Assembly (NCBI GenBank): GCA_023249375.1
Contig: JAHFCT010000007.1
Span: 5,152 to 60,113, forward strand
Source of the DNA: Gemmatimonadota bacterium
GTDB lineage: Bacteria; Gemmatimonadota; Gemmatimonadetes; Gemmatimonadales; Gemmatimonadaceae
DNA: 54,962 nt
Reading direction: 5' to 3'
Part shown: positions 25,809-34,649 of the stretch, one piece after another
How the letters are laid out: every line of letters starts with the position of its first letter
Numbering within the stretch: position 1 is the stretch's first letter
Notes under the pieces: model-generated
Databases searched by the model: none
The model's input: the letters and a program-made list of their open reading frames with translations, nothing else
Told to the model about the DNA's origin: nothing
Position numbers and translations under genes: made by a program

Positions 25809-26635
25809 GTGCAGGCGCGGAGCCGCTGACGACCGTGCAGTCCTCGCGCAGTGCGCACCGGGTGCTCGCCGTATTCGCGGCACTTGCCAGCTCGCTGCTG
25901 CTGCTCTTTCTCGCGGTTCCCATAGGCAAGCTGATTGGCGCCGGCGGCGTGGCGGGCGTGCGGCAACTCGCGAGCGACGCCGAGTTGCGCGGGGCGCTGG
26001 CCCTGACGACGGTGACCGCGACCGCGGCGACGCTGCTCGGGGTGCTGGGGGGCACTCCGCTCGCGTACCTCCTGGCGCGCAGGGACTTTCGAGGGCGCGC
26101 GGTCGTGTCGGCGGTGCTCGACCTGCCGTTGCTGATTCCACATCCAGTCGCCGGCATTGCGCTGCTGCTATTGCTGGGGCGCGAATCGGCGCTCGGCGGC
26201 GCGCTGCTGTCGGCTGGGCTTCGTGTGGTGGGCACGCCGCTGGGCATTGTGGCGGCGATGCTTTTCGTGGCGGCGCCGCTGTTCATCAGCGGGGCGCGTG
26301 AAGCGTTCGCGCGGGTGAATCCGCGTTACGAGGCGGTGGCCCGCACACTGGGTGATCCGCCGCTGCGCGCCTTTCTTCGCATCACCTTGCCGTTGTCGCA
26401 GCGCGGGCTGATTGCCTCCGCCGTGGTGATGTGGGCGCGCGCCGTCAGCGAGTTCGGCGCGATTGTCGTGCTGACCTACAACCCGAAGGTGGCGAGCGTG
26501 CTCAGCTACGACCGCTTCACCAGTTTCGGGCTGCGCGAAGCGCTTCCCGTGGCCGCGGTGCTGGCGGTGCTGGCCCTCATTCCGCTGACGGCGCTGCGCA
26601 CCCTGCGTGGCGCAGACGACGGGGCGCCGCAATGA
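25805..26635 (+). CDS. Tungstate/molybdate ABC transporter permease (WtpB/ModB-like)
   Basis: 276 aa with six predicted membrane helices. The EAA-type cytoplasmic loop (EAVARTLGDPPLRAFLRITL), which contacts the ATPase, is visible at about residues 178-198. The GTG start overlaps the binding-protein stop by GTGA, and its own stop overlaps the ATPase start by ATGA. All three components of a type I oxyanion importer are therefore expressed together. Confidence 0.9.
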   Translation: MSAGAEPLTTVQSSRSAHRVLAVFAALASSLLLLFLAVPIGKLIGAGGVAGVRQLASDAELRGALALTTVTATAATLLGVLGGTPLAYLLARRDFRGRAVVSAVLDLPLLIPHPVAGIALLLLLGRESALGGALLSAGLRVVGTPLGIVAAMLFVAAPLFISGAREAFARVNPRYEAVARTLGDPPLRAFLRITLPLSQRGLIASAVVMWARAVSEFGAIVVLTYNPKVASVLSYDRFTSFGLREALPVAAVLAVLALIPLTALRTLRGADDGAPQ

Positions 26636-27711
26636 TCGAGTGCCGTTCCCTCTCGGCGCGCCACGGGAGCTTCCAACTCACGGACGTGTCGTTCACAGTG
26701 CCCACGGGTCAGTATGGCGTGGTCATCGGCCCCGCGGGTTCAGGCAAGACGACACTGCTCGAGACGATTGCCGGGATTGTGCCGGCGGTCTCGGGATCGC
26801 TCCGGATGCACGGACGCGACGTCACGTCGATTGCCCCGGAAGCGCGCGGGCTGGGGCTCGTCTATCAGCACGCATTTCTGTTTCCTCACCTGAGCGTCGC
26901 CGCGAACATCGCGTATGGCGCCACCTCGGCCGAGGTCAGCGAGGCGGTAGCGCGCCGCTTTGGCGCCGACGCGCTGACGAATCGTCCGGTGCGCGCCCTC
27001 TCGGGTGGTGAAAGGCAGCTCGTCGCGCTCGCCCGCGCGTTTGCGCGGCGTCCGCCGGTGATACTACTCGACGAACCATTCAGTGCGCTCGATCCGCGCC
27101 GCCGGCTGCACGTGCGCCGTGAGGTGCGCGCGCTGCATCGCGAATGGGAGCTCACGACGCTTCAGGTGACGCACGACTTCACGGAGGCCGGCTTGCTGGG
27201 CGACGTCGCGGTCTTGCTCGACGGCGGACGCGCATTGCAATCCGGCGCGCCCGATGAAGTCTTCCGCCGGCCCGCGTCGCCGTACATCGCCGAGTTCCTC
27301 GGCGCCGAGAACGTGCTGGCGGGCACGGTGCGCGTCCTCGAGGATCGAGCGCCGAACTGGATGGCGGGCGATTCGCTGCCGGTGGCGCAGGAGCATCGAG
27401 CCATCGAGTTCACGGCCGGTCCGCTCACGCTCTACACGGTGGGGGATTTCCCGGCCGGCGATGGTCATGCCGTCATTCGCGCCGAGGAGATTGTGCTTTC
27501 GCTCGAGGCCCCGTCCGGGTCGGCGCGCAACCGGTTCCTTGGCGTCGTGTCGGAGCTTGCCACGCTTGGCGCGCTGACGCGCGTGACGGTCGATGTCGAC
27601 GGGGTGCCACTCGTCGCGTCACTGACCACGCGATCGGCCAAGGAACTCTCCTTGATGGTCGGGCTCCGGGTGACGGCGTCGTTCAAGGCGATGGCGGTCC
27701 ATCTGTGCTAA
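26632..27711 (+). CDS. Tungstate/molybdate ABC transporter ATP-binding protein (WtpC/ModC-like)
   Basis: 359 aa. Walker A GPAGSGKT (33-40), signature LSGGERQLVALARAF, Walker B VILLDEPFSALD and a C-terminal TOBE/MOP-like domain (about 275-359, with AVIRAEEIVLS and TRVTVDVDGVPLVASL) that may sense the oxyanion. It should energise the permease encoded just upstream. Its stop overlaps a glycosyltransferase start by 7 bp, which is odd because the two have no known functional link. Confidence 0.92.
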   Translation: MIECRSLSARHGSFQLTDVSFTVPTGQYGVVIGPAGSGKTTLLETIAGIVPAVSGSLRMHGRDVTSIAPEARGLGLVYQHAFLFPHLSVAANIAYGATSAEVSEAVARRFGADALTNRPVRALSGGERQLVALARAFARRPPVILLDEPFSALDPRRRLHVRREVRALHREWELTTLQVTHDFTEAGLLGDVAVLLDGGRALQSGAPDEVFRRPASPYIAEFLGAENVLAGTVRVLEDRAPNWMAGDSLPVAQEHRAIEFTAGPLTLYTVGDFPAGDGHAVIRAEEIVLSLEAPSGSARNRFLGVVSELATLGALTRVTVDVDGVPLVASLTTRSAKELSLMVGLRVTASFKAMAVHLC

Positions 27712-29495
27712 CGGCGGACGGTCGCACGGCGCAGGCGCTGCGCGCCCGCCGCGCGCACATTGTCTGTGCAGTCGCGGTGCTGCTTGGCGGCATCCTCCAG
27801 GCGCTGTGGTATCGCCGCACGCTGAATCCCGATGGCGTCGCCTATCTCGATTTGTCGGATGATGTCCTCGCCGGTCACTGGGGAGCGCTTGTCCAGGCGT
27901 ACTGGAGTCCGCTCTATCCGGTGTTGCTCGCCGTTGCTCGCGCGATGGCCGGACGCGACGCGCTGCATGAGACGTTGATCGCACACGGCGTCAACCTTCT
28001 GGGGCTGGGCTTTGCGGCCGCCGCGTGGAGTTTCGTGCTCGTGCAGCTCGCACGCCGCAGCGCGGGACTTGTCTCGTTCGGCTCGCCGTTGGGAATCGCG
28101 GCCGGATACGCGGTCTTCGCATGGGCCATGCTCTGGCTCATGTCGCTTCATTTTGTCACCCCCGATCTCTGGCTTGCGGGGTGGACGTTCATCGCGGCCG
28201 CGCTGGTCCTCAGGCATGACGACACGGCGTTGCCGCGCCATTCGCTGGCGCTTGGCGCGGTGCTCGGAGCGGGATACCTCACCAAGTCCGTGCTGCTGCC
28301 GGTGGCGCCGTTCTTCATTGCGGGCGCGGTGCTGTTGGCGCCGTCCGCCCAGCGACGGCGCTCGGCCATTCGAGCGTGTGCGGCGCTGGCCCTCGTGGCG
28401 GGACCGTGGATTGCCGCCATCTCGATGCATGAGGGCCGAGCGACCTTTGGCGACAACGGACGCTTCAACTACGGCTGGTTCGTGAGCGGCGATCGCTGGC
28501 TGTCGCCCGATCCCGTGCGTGAGACAGGGCAGGGCGCGGCAGTCTTTCCGCGCATCTACAACTCGCCCGCCACGTACGCGTGGTCAAACGCGCCTGGCAC
28601 GTACGCTCCGTGGCGCGATCCTTCCTCGTGGCACGGCGCGATGGCACCGCCGGTGATCGCGGCGCGGCAAGCGCAGGTGCTGTCGAGGTCATGGCACCTG
28701 CTGGCGTTCTGGCTGGCGCCGTGGGGGGTCGTGCTGGCGCTCGTGCTCGTTGCGGGTGCAACGCTGGCGTCAGACCAGCGGCGGGCAACGCTCGCGCTGC
28801 TTGTGCCATCGTTCATTGCGCTGACGGGCTATGCCGCGGTCTTCGTGGAAGGCCGCTATGTCGCGCCGTCCCTTGCGCTGCTCATTGTGGGCGTCGTGTC
28901 GGCGTTGCGCATTCCCTCCGCGATCAGTGTGCGCCGCGTTGCTTTGGCACTTCTGCTTGCCGCCGTGCTTTGGGCGGCGCTCGATATTCCGATTCCTGGG
29001 CTGCTCGAGCTGTCGTTTGGCGTGCTGCTTTACCTCGTGCTCGTGTCGAGAGGCGCCCCGGCGCGTTCACTTGCCACCATCGCCGGCGCTGCCCTGGTGA
29101 CCGTGGGCTGTGCGCACGTCTTCACCCGCGCGGCGGGAGATGCCGCACGGCTTACTAACCATCAGTCAATGGTCGACGGCGCACTCGGCGCGCGCACCGC
29201 GCTGCGCACGGAGCAGTTCCCCGAAGGACGCCGCATCGGCGTGATTGGCGACGGGCCGTCGTGCGCGGTGTGGGCGAGGCAGATTCGTGCGCGCATCGTC
29301 GCCGAAGTGCCAGCCTCGCAGGCGGCACAGTTCTGGGCGTCGCCGGATTCGGTGCGAACGCAGATTGCCCGCGCCATGCGCGCACACGGCGCGCAGGAGA
29401 TCATCGCGTTCGAAAACCTGCCAGGCTCACTCCCCCCCGGCTGGCACCACGTGCCCAATAGCCGCGTGGCGCGCTATGCGCTCGACGAGCCCTGA
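27705..29495 (+). CDS. Polytopic membrane glycosyltransferase-like protein (GT39/ArnT style)
   Basis: 596 aa. The N-terminal motif RTLNPDGVAYLDLSDDVLAG, with an acidic pair in the first extracytoplasmic loop, followed by about ten helices, is the plan of GT-C fold mannosyl/arabinosyl-type transferases, which use polyprenyl-phosphate sugars. The last about 130 residues form a soluble periplasmic domain (RIGVIGDGPSCAVWARQIRA). The donor and acceptor are unknown. GTG start at 27705 inside the end of the WtpC gene; its 3' end overlaps the convergent DUF2304 gene by 22 bp. Confidence 0.7.
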   Translation: MLTADGRTAQALRARRAHIVCAVAVLLGGILQALWYRRTLNPDGVAYLDLSDDVLAGHWGALVQAYWSPLYPVLLAVARAMAGRDALHETLIAHGVNLLGLGFAAAAWSFVLVQLARRSAGLVSFGSPLGIAAGYAVFAWAMLWLMSLHFVTPDLWLAGWTFIAAALVLRHDDTALPRHSLALGAVLGAGYLTKSVLLPVAPFFIAGAVLLAPSAQRRRSAIRACAALALVAGPWIAAISMHEGRATFGDNGRFNYGWFVSGDRWLSPDPVRETGQGAAVFPRIYNSPATYAWSNAPGTYAPWRDPSSWHGAMAPPVIAARQAQVLSRSWHLLAFWLAPWGVVLALVLVAGATLASDQRRATLALLVPSFIALTGYAAVFVEGRYVAPSLALLIVGVVSALRIPSAISVRRVALALLLAAVLWAALDIPIPGLLELSFGVLLYLVLVSRGAPARSLATIAGAALVTVGCAHVFTRAAGDAARLTNHQSMVDGALGARTALRTEQFPEGRRIGVIGDGPSCAVWARQIRARIVAEVPASQAAQFWASPDSVRTQIARAMRAHGAQEIIAFENLPGSLPPGWHHVPNSRVARYALDEP

Positions 29496-29818
29496 CCGGG
29501 CGGCACGTCGGGTGCGGCGAGGGCGCGGTCCTGCACCAGCGACGTGAGCTGGCGTTCCAGTTGCCGAATGCGCGAGGCGCTCGTGGCAAAGTGGAACAAG
29601 CTGAAGATGATGAACAAATAGAAGACAAGATCAGCGCCGCGCCCGATGCCAACGGCGTGCGCAACCACATTGGACGCATCGGGAAAGAGGACGAGCGGGA
29701 CCGCGACGCCCACCATCACGATGTAGAGCAGCCGGTCGCGCGGCGTCGTGCGCAGCCGGAAGAGATAAAGCGCGAGTCCCGCAAGCAGGACAATGAGTAA
29801 GACTTGGCTGCGCAGCAT
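29474..29818 (-). CDS. DUF2304 membrane protein
   Basis: 114 aa. Three hydrophobic segments (QVLLIVLLAGLALYLF, LYIVMVGVAVPLVLFP, ADLVFYLFIIFSLFHFA) and a C-terminal amphipathic helix (SRIRQLERQLTSLVQDRA) are the layout of DUF2304, a small protein nearly always encoded beside a GT2 dolichyl/polyprenyl-phosphate glycosyltransferase. Here the GT2 stop is 5 bp upstream. It probably anchors or assists that enzyme at the membrane. The open frame extends upstream; the ATG at 29818 fits best. Confidence 0.82.
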   Translation of the reverse strand: MLRSQVLLIVLLAGLALYLFRLRTTPRDRLLYIVMVGVAVPLVLFPDASNVVAHAVGIGRGADLVFYLFIIFSLFHFATSASRIRQLERQLTSLVQDRALAAPDVPPGQGSSSA

Positions 29819-29823
29819 GGGGG

Positions 29824-30513
29824 TTACCTGAGGCCGGCGGTGAAAATGTCCCACAGGATGGCCAGTGCGTCCAACGGACGCTGTCCCTTGGCCATGGAAT
29901 AGTCGGTGTACCGAATGGTCACGGGCGCCTCGGCGTAGCGAAGGCCCAGCCGGGCGATCTCGCTGAGCATCTCCGACGCGTGCGCCATGCGGTTGTGGGT
30001 CAGCCGCAGGCGCGAAGCCGCGTCGACCGTGAATGCGCGCAGGCCATTGTGCGCGTCGGTCACGCGCAGTCCCGTCGTGAAGCGCGTGAAGAGCGTCGCC
30101 AGCCGCAGCAACGCGCGCCGCGCGGCGGGAACTTCGCGGGCGCCGCTGTCATCGAGGAAGCGCGAGCCGAGCACCACGTCAACGTGTTCGCGCGTCAGTA
30201 CGCCGATAAGGGCGGCCACGGCGTCCGGCTGATGCTGTCCGTCGGCGTCGTAGGTGACGACGCACTGCGCGTCGCGCTGGCGCTGCACAAACGCGATGCC
30301 GGTGCGCAGTCCCGCGCCTTGACCCAGGTTAATCGAGTGCCGCAGGACGACCGCTCCAGCCGCACGTGCGGCGGCGGCGGTGCCGTCACGCGACCCGTCG
30401 TCAATGACCACCACGCGCCAGCCGCACGCCCGCAGCGGCGCCACGACGTCGCCGATCGTGCGCGCTTCGTTGAGGGCGGGGATGACAATCCAGACGGTGG
30501 ACGCCTCGGGCAT
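29824..30513 (-). CDS. Family 2 glycosyltransferase, polyprenyl-phosphate glycosyltransferase-like
   Basis: 229 aa GT-A enzyme. WIVIPALNEARTIGDVV opens the nucleotide-binding fold. VVIDDGSRDGT and VVTYDADGQHQPD (DxD metal site) follow, then VVLGSRF and the acceptor region TDAHNGLRAF. These are the signatures of enzymes that transfer a sugar from a nucleotide to a polyprenyl phosphate on the cytosolic face. With the DUF2304 protein and the two polytopic transferases nearby, it could supply the lipid-linked sugar they use. Start at the ATG at 30513. Confidence 0.88.
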   Translation of the reverse strand: MPEASTVWIVIPALNEARTIGDVVAPLRACGWRVVVIDDGSRDGTAAAARAAGAVVLRHSINLGQGAGLRTGIAFVQRQRDAQCVVTYDADGQHQPDAVAALIGVLTREHVDVVLGSRFLDDSGAREVPAARRALLRLATLFTRFTTGLRVTDAHNGLRAFTVDAASRLRLTHNRMAHASEMLSEIARLGLRYAEAPVTIRYTDYSMAKGQRPLDALAILWDIFTAGLR

Positions 30514-30587
30514 CAGGTGAAACTGGCGTGGGCGCCACGACGAAGCCAGTCGCCGTGCCCAATCACGGGGGCTAGATTCTCGCGCGA

Positions 30588-32210
30588 ATGCCCTCCCTGC
30601 TTCTCCTCGCGCTGTTGCTCGTCGCTGCCTGGCTTGTGGCGCGAGTTCCGGAGCGTGCACCGTGGCTCGGCGCGCTCGACCGCGCGTTGAACGGATGGCT
30701 GCTTCCCGCGGCGGCGTTCGCCGCCGCGGTGGCGGTGACGGCGTACGTTTGGGGCAGCCTCAATCCGATCGCGGTGTATCACGACGAAGCCGCGTATCTG
30801 CTGCAAGCCGAGCTCTTTGCCCGCTGGCGCTGGACACTGCCTTCGCCAGTGGTGCCACGTGCATTTGAGCAGGCCGCCGTGCTCGTGACGCCCGTGCTTG
30901 CGCCCAAGATGGGACCCGGGCATGCGTTGGCACTCGTTCCCGGCGTCTGGCTGGGAATGCCCGCGCTGATGCCGCTGTTGTTCACGGGCGCCGCCGCCGC
31001 GCTGTTGGTGATGTTGGCGCGTCGCATAGCGGGGGGCGCGGTGGCGCTGCTTACGCTCATCCTGTGGCTGACCGCCTCGGGCAATCTCGTCTGGCGCCCC
31101 ACGTATTTCAGCGAGACATCGAGCAGTGTGGCATGGCTCGGCGCGTGGTGGTGCCTGCTCGAATGGCGCGCCACGCGCCGCACCGGATGGCTGCTGGCGG
31201 TGGCCGCGCTCACCGGATGGGGCGCCATCACTCGGCCGCTCACGTTTGTCGCGTTTGCCATTCCGCTTGGCGTCATCGTGCTGCGCGATGTCGTGCGCAC
31301 CGGCGCGTGGCGCCAGTTTGGCGCCGCCGTCGCAATCGGCACTGCGTGTCTCCTGGTGATACCGCTGCAAGCGTGGCGTGTCACCGGCCATCCGCTCAAG
31401 TCGCCGTTGGGTCTCTACACGCGGATGTATCTCCCCTCGGACGTCATCGGATTTGGCCTGCATGCGGGAGTGCCGGAGCGTGCGCTGCCGGCGGACATCG
31501 CACGCGTGTACGAGGACTTCGACAAGCTGCACGCGACGCATACGTTGGCGGCGCTGCCCAAGACATTTGGCGAGCGCGCGGCCGCCATCTTCAACATGCA
31601 GTTCGGCGGTTGGCGCTGGGTGCTGGCGCCAGTATTGATTGTCGGTGCGCTCGCAGGCATCGCTGAACTGAGTGTTGCGCTCGTCACCGCGCTACTGGTG
31701 ATGCTCTCGTATCTGGCGTACGCGCATGTGGCGCAGTGGACGGTCTATTATGTGGAACTGATGCCAGTGCTGAGCTTCGCTGCGGCGCTCGGGCTTGCGC
31801 GCAGCATGACGTGGCTGAGCACTCGCGTGCGAGGTGCGCCGCTGCCGCAGGGCGCCGCCGCATTGACCGCGGGGCTCGTCCTCCTGATCACCCTGCAGCC
31901 GTCAGCTCTCGAAGTGGACGCGTACCGCCGCCGCATCGAACATCTGACCGCGTACCAACGGGAGTTCTTTGCCGCGATGAACGATCGGACAGATCCGCGG
32001 AAGCTCGTCTTCGTGAAGTACGGCAAGGGGCACAAGCCGCACTACAGTCTCATTCGCAACGTGGCCGACCCGGCCACCGCGCCGGTGATTACCGCGTACG
32101 ACCTTGGTCCGGCGGTCAACGACTCCGTACGCCACGCATTTCCGGATCGCTCTGTCTACTTGCTCGATACGTCGACGCGAACGCTGCAGAAGATCGTGTT
32201 CGCGCCGTAG
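30588..32210 (+). CDS. Polytopic membrane glycosyltransferase-like protein (GT39/ArnT style)
   Basis: 540 aa. About ten membrane helices; the first extracytoplasmic loop carries the acidic HDEAAYLLQAELFARWRWTL motif of the GT-C family. FKLHATHT-type periplasmic content is limited to a short loop, and the C-terminus (about 430-540) is a soluble domain (RKLVFVKYGKGHKPHYSLI). It starts 74 bp from the divergent GT2 gene. Like the other large transferase it probably moves a sugar from a polyprenyl carrier; the substrate is not determinable. Confidence 0.72.
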   Translation: MPSLLLLALLLVAAWLVARVPERAPWLGALDRALNGWLLPAAAFAAAVAVTAYVWGSLNPIAVYHDEAAYLLQAELFARWRWTLPSPVVPRAFEQAAVLVTPVLAPKMGPGHALALVPGVWLGMPALMPLLFTGAAAALLVMLARRIAGGAVALLTLILWLTASGNLVWRPTYFSETSSSVAWLGAWWCLLEWRATRRTGWLLAVAALTGWGAITRPLTFVAFAIPLGVIVLRDVVRTGAWRQFGAAVAIGTACLLVIPLQAWRVTGHPLKSPLGLYTRMYLPSDVIGFGLHAGVPERALPADIARVYEDFDKLHATHTLAALPKTFGERAAAIFNMQFGGWRWVLAPVLIVGALAGIAELSVALVTALLVMLSYLAYAHVAQWTVYYVELMPVLSFAAALGLARSMTWLSTRVRGAPLPQGAAALTAGLVLLITLQPSALEVDAYRRRIEHLTAYQREFFAAMNDRTDPRKLVFVKYGKGHKPHYSLIRNVADPATAPVITAYDLGPAVNDSVRHAFPDRSVYLLDTSTRTLQKIVFAP

Positions 32211-32262
32211 GAATTGGGAAACCGAACACCCTTCGTGTTCGTTGCGTCATCATGCGAAGAAG

Positions 32263-32556
32263 CTACAGCACGTCCAACCCCTCGCGCCCAATCACCGGAC
32301 TCCACGGCAAGAGCTCGTAGTTGGCGAGTCCCTGCTTCCAGAACGGGTCGCCGTCACGCACCGCGTCGAGCGCGGCCGCGGCGTTGTCGTCGCTCACGCG
32401 CAACAGCAGCATGCCGCCGCTGCGCGGGACGAATGGACCAGAAATCAGCAGCGTACCGGCGGCTTTCAGTTCACGCAAATACGCGCGGTGCAGATCGGTG
32501 GCTGCTTCAATCGCTTCGATCGGCGCGCGGTAGCGGATGATGGCGAGGGCGTACAT
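32263..32556 (-). CDS. YciI-like (YCII-related) small protein
   Basis: 97 aa, one ferredoxin-like YCII domain. HRAYLRELKAAGTLLISGPF holds the conserved His and the glycine-rich turn, and DPFWKQGLANYELLPW is the usual end. Members include degradative lactone/dehydrochlorinase enzymes and stress proteins, but most are uncharacterised; the reaction here cannot be named. Standalone between a glycosyltransferase and a microsatellite. Confidence 0.82.
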   Translation of the reverse strand: MYALAIIRYRAPIEAIEAATDLHRAYLRELKAAGTLLISGPFVPRSGGMLLLRVSDDNAAAALDAVRDGDPFWKQGLANYELLPWSPVIGREGLDVL

Positions 32557-32560
32557 TGCG

Positions 32561-32597
32561 GCAGATGGTAGACAGTGGGTGGTAGACGGCAGAGGGC
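32561..32597. repeat. ATGGTAGA-type microsatellite (copy 2)
   Basis: GCAGATGGTAGACAGTGGG followed by TGGTAGACGGCAGAGGGC: imperfect 7-9 base units like those at 13862-13912. It sits upstream of the YciI start and downstream of the gamma-glutamyltranspeptidase gene end. Confidence 0.75.
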
Positions 32598-32613
32598 GGC
32601 AATCAGGATCGTG

Positions 32614-34545
32614 TCACCACCCGATCCCCGTATCCTCGCCGTGGTTCGACGCGGCGCCCCACATCGTCTTATGCTTGAAATCGAACAGGATCGCCGTGAT
32701 CGGCCCCGAGGTGCGCTCTTCGAACTCGAGCGTGTAGCCCATCCGCTTCAGGTCGTTGCGCACGTAGAACGGCAACGACTCGGCCGCGAGCATCCGTCCC
32801 GGCCGGCTCTCGTGCTGACCAAATGACGACCGCATCTGAAACGTGTTGATGTTCGGCGCCTCCACCGCTTCCTGCGGCGTCATGTTGAACTCGGTGACGT
32901 TGAGCAGGAACTGCAGCAGGTTCTGGTCCTGCGAGTCACCACCCTGAACCGAGAAGGCGAGATACGGCGCACCCTGCTTGAGGGCAAGCGTCGGCGTGAG
33001 CGTCACGCGCGGCCGCTTGCCGGGTTCAATCACATTGAACGGCCCGTCGGCCGCATCGGTCACGAAGCTCTGCGCGCGCTGCGAAAGGCCAACGCCCGTA
33101 TGACCCGCAATCACCGCCGGCGGCCATCCGCCGGATGGTGTCACGGAAATCACCCAGCCCTCCTCATCCGCTGCCTGAATGGATGTAGTACCCGCGTAGA
33201 ACGCTTCCTTGAACGCCGAATCAGTCATCTGTCGTGACCGCTCTACCATCTCCCCTCTACCCTCTACCATCTCCAGCGGCACCACCCGATCCTGCTGTCC
33301 ACTCTTCGGCATACCCTGCGGCGCTGGCAGCACCGTCCACGCATCCAGCTGCGCCTTCATCGGGTTGGTGCGCCCCTCAAACGGATACGGATCACCCGGC
33401 TTCACATTCGCATCGTTCTTCATCCAGTCGATCTGCGCGTAGCGCGCCTTGCCGTACTCCTTGCTCAGCAATCCCTTCATCGGCTGGTCCTTCGCGAACG
33501 CGGGATCACCGTAATAGAAATCACGGTCGGCGAATGACATCGACATCGCCTGATACACGGTGTGCAAGTATTTCGCGCTGTTGTAGCCCATCCCCTTGAG
33601 ATCGGCATTCTCGAGGATGTTCAACGCCTGCAACAGCGCCGGCCCCTGCTGCCACTGCTGCAGTTTGTAGACATCAACGCCGCGGTAATTCGTCGAGAGC
33701 GGTTCCTCGATCTTTACCTTCCAGTTCGCGAGATCCTGCATCGTGAACAGGCCGCCTTCCTCCTGCACGCCGCGCACCAGCTCCTGCGCGATGTCGCCCT
33801 TGTAGAAGCGGTCGTACGCCGCGTAGATCGCGTCCTTGCGGCTCTTGCCGGCCTTCAGCGCGTTCTGTTCGGCGTCCACCAGCTTGCGCAGCGTCGCCGC
33901 GAGATCCTTCTGCACAAACACTTCGCCGGCCTCGGGTGCTTCGCGCTTCTCGCCGAGGTGCGGCAGGTAAACGGCGGTCGAGTACTTCCACTTCTTGATT
34001 TCCCTCTTGTTCGTCTCGATCAGGTTCGCCGTCTGTGCCTCGATGGCGTAGCCATCGGCCATCTGAATCGCCGGCGCGAGCACTTCCTTGAGCGAGAGCT
34101 TTCCGTATTCCGCGAGCATGGTCAGCAATCCGCCGGGCGTGCCTGGCGTCACTGCCGCGAGCGGTCCGAACTCCGGCGGATAGCGGTAGCCCTTGCTGCG
34201 GTAGTACGCCGCGGTCGCACCGGTTGGCGCAACGCCGAGCGCGTTGATGCCGATGACCTTCTTGAGCCCGGGGTGATAGATCAGTGCCTGCGTTTCGCCG
34301 CCCCAGCTCAGCACGTCCCACATCGTGGTGACGGCGGCGAGCATGGCGCAGGCGGCGTCGATGGCGTTGCCGCCCTTGGCAAACGTCATCGCCCCCGCTT
34401 CCGCAGCGAGCGGCTTGCCGGTGACCGCCATCCAGTGCCGCGCATGCAGCGGCGGCTTCTGTGTTTTCTGCGCGGCGAGCGGGCTGACGAATCCGCCGAG
34501 CGCGGCAAGAGTCAGAAGAAGTGCAAGCAGCGAACGTCTGCGCAT
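32614..34545 (-). CDS. ggt: Gamma-glutamyltranspeptidase (glutathione hydrolase)
   Basis: 643 aa exported N-terminal-nucleophile hydrolase that splits gamma-glutamyl bonds of glutathione and related peptides. Signal peptide at residues about 5-25 (LLALLLTLAALGGFVSPLAA). The large subunit contains GGNAIDAACAMLAAV and GTPGGLLTMLAEYGK. Autocleavage should occur before Thr453 in AGTTSIQAADEEGW; downstream come GVGLSQRAQSFVTDA and the substrate-binding VQGGDSQDQN. Residues about 424-435 (MVEGRGEMVER) come from an in-frame microsatellite just before the cleavage site. Start at the ATG at 34545. Confidence 0.93.
   Translation of the reverse strand: MRRRSLLALLLTLAALGGFVSPLAAQKTQKPPLHARHWMAVTGKPLAAEAGAMTFAKGGNAIDAACAMLAAVTTMWDVLSWGGETQALIYHPGLKKVIGINALGVAPTGATAAYYRSKGYRYPPEFGPLAAVTPGTPGGLLTMLAEYGKLSLKEVLAPAIQMADGYAIEAQTANLIETNKREIKKWKYSTAVYLPHLGEKREAPEAGEVFVQKDLAATLRKLVDAEQNALKAGKSRKDAIYAAYDRFYKGDIAQELVRGVQEEGGLFTMQDLANWKVKIEEPLSTNYRGVDVYKLQQWQQGPALLQALNILENADLKGMGYNSAKYLHTVYQAMSMSFADRDFYYGDPAFAKDQPMKGLLSKEYGKARYAQIDWMKNDANVKPGDPYPFEGRTNPMKAQLDAWTVLPAPQGMPKSGQQDRVVPLEMVEGRGEMVERSRQMTDSAFKEAFYAGTTSIQAADEEGWVISVTPSGGWPPAVIAGHTGVGLSQRAQSFVTDAADGPFNVIEPGKRPRVTLTPTLALKQGAPYLAFSVQGGDSQDQNLLQFLLNVTEFNMTPQEAVEAPNINTFQMRSSFGQHESRPGRMLAAESLPFYVRNDLKRMGYTLEFEERTSGPITAILFDFKHKTMWGAASNHGEDTGIGW
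33241..33275 (-). repeat. ATGGTAGA-type microsatellite read in frame inside ggt (copy 3)
   Basis: On the minus strand this stretch reads GGAGATGGTAGAGGGTAGAG then GGGAGATGGTAGAG, the same unit as the intergenic copies. In the ggt frame it encodes MVEGRGEMVER-type residues (about 424-435) with no stop or frameshift. The insert falls in the linker just before the autoprocessing Thr453. Confidence 0.85.
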
Positions 34546-34567
34546 GGATGGAATCCTCGGTCGGGGA

Positions 34568-34586
34568 CGCCCGTGCCGTACGGGCG
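34568..34586 (-). terminator. GC hairpin after the kinase gene
   Basis: CGCCCGT (34568-34574) and ACGGGCG (34580-34586) pair perfectly around a 5-base loop in the 104-bp gap between the kinase stop (34650) and the ggt start. There is no clear T-run, so this is a weak terminator call. Confidence 0.45.
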
Positions 34587-34649
34587 GCGTTGGCGGCGCG
34601 CACGCGGCGCCAGCCATCACCAATACTCGATACGAGACCCGAATGTTGG

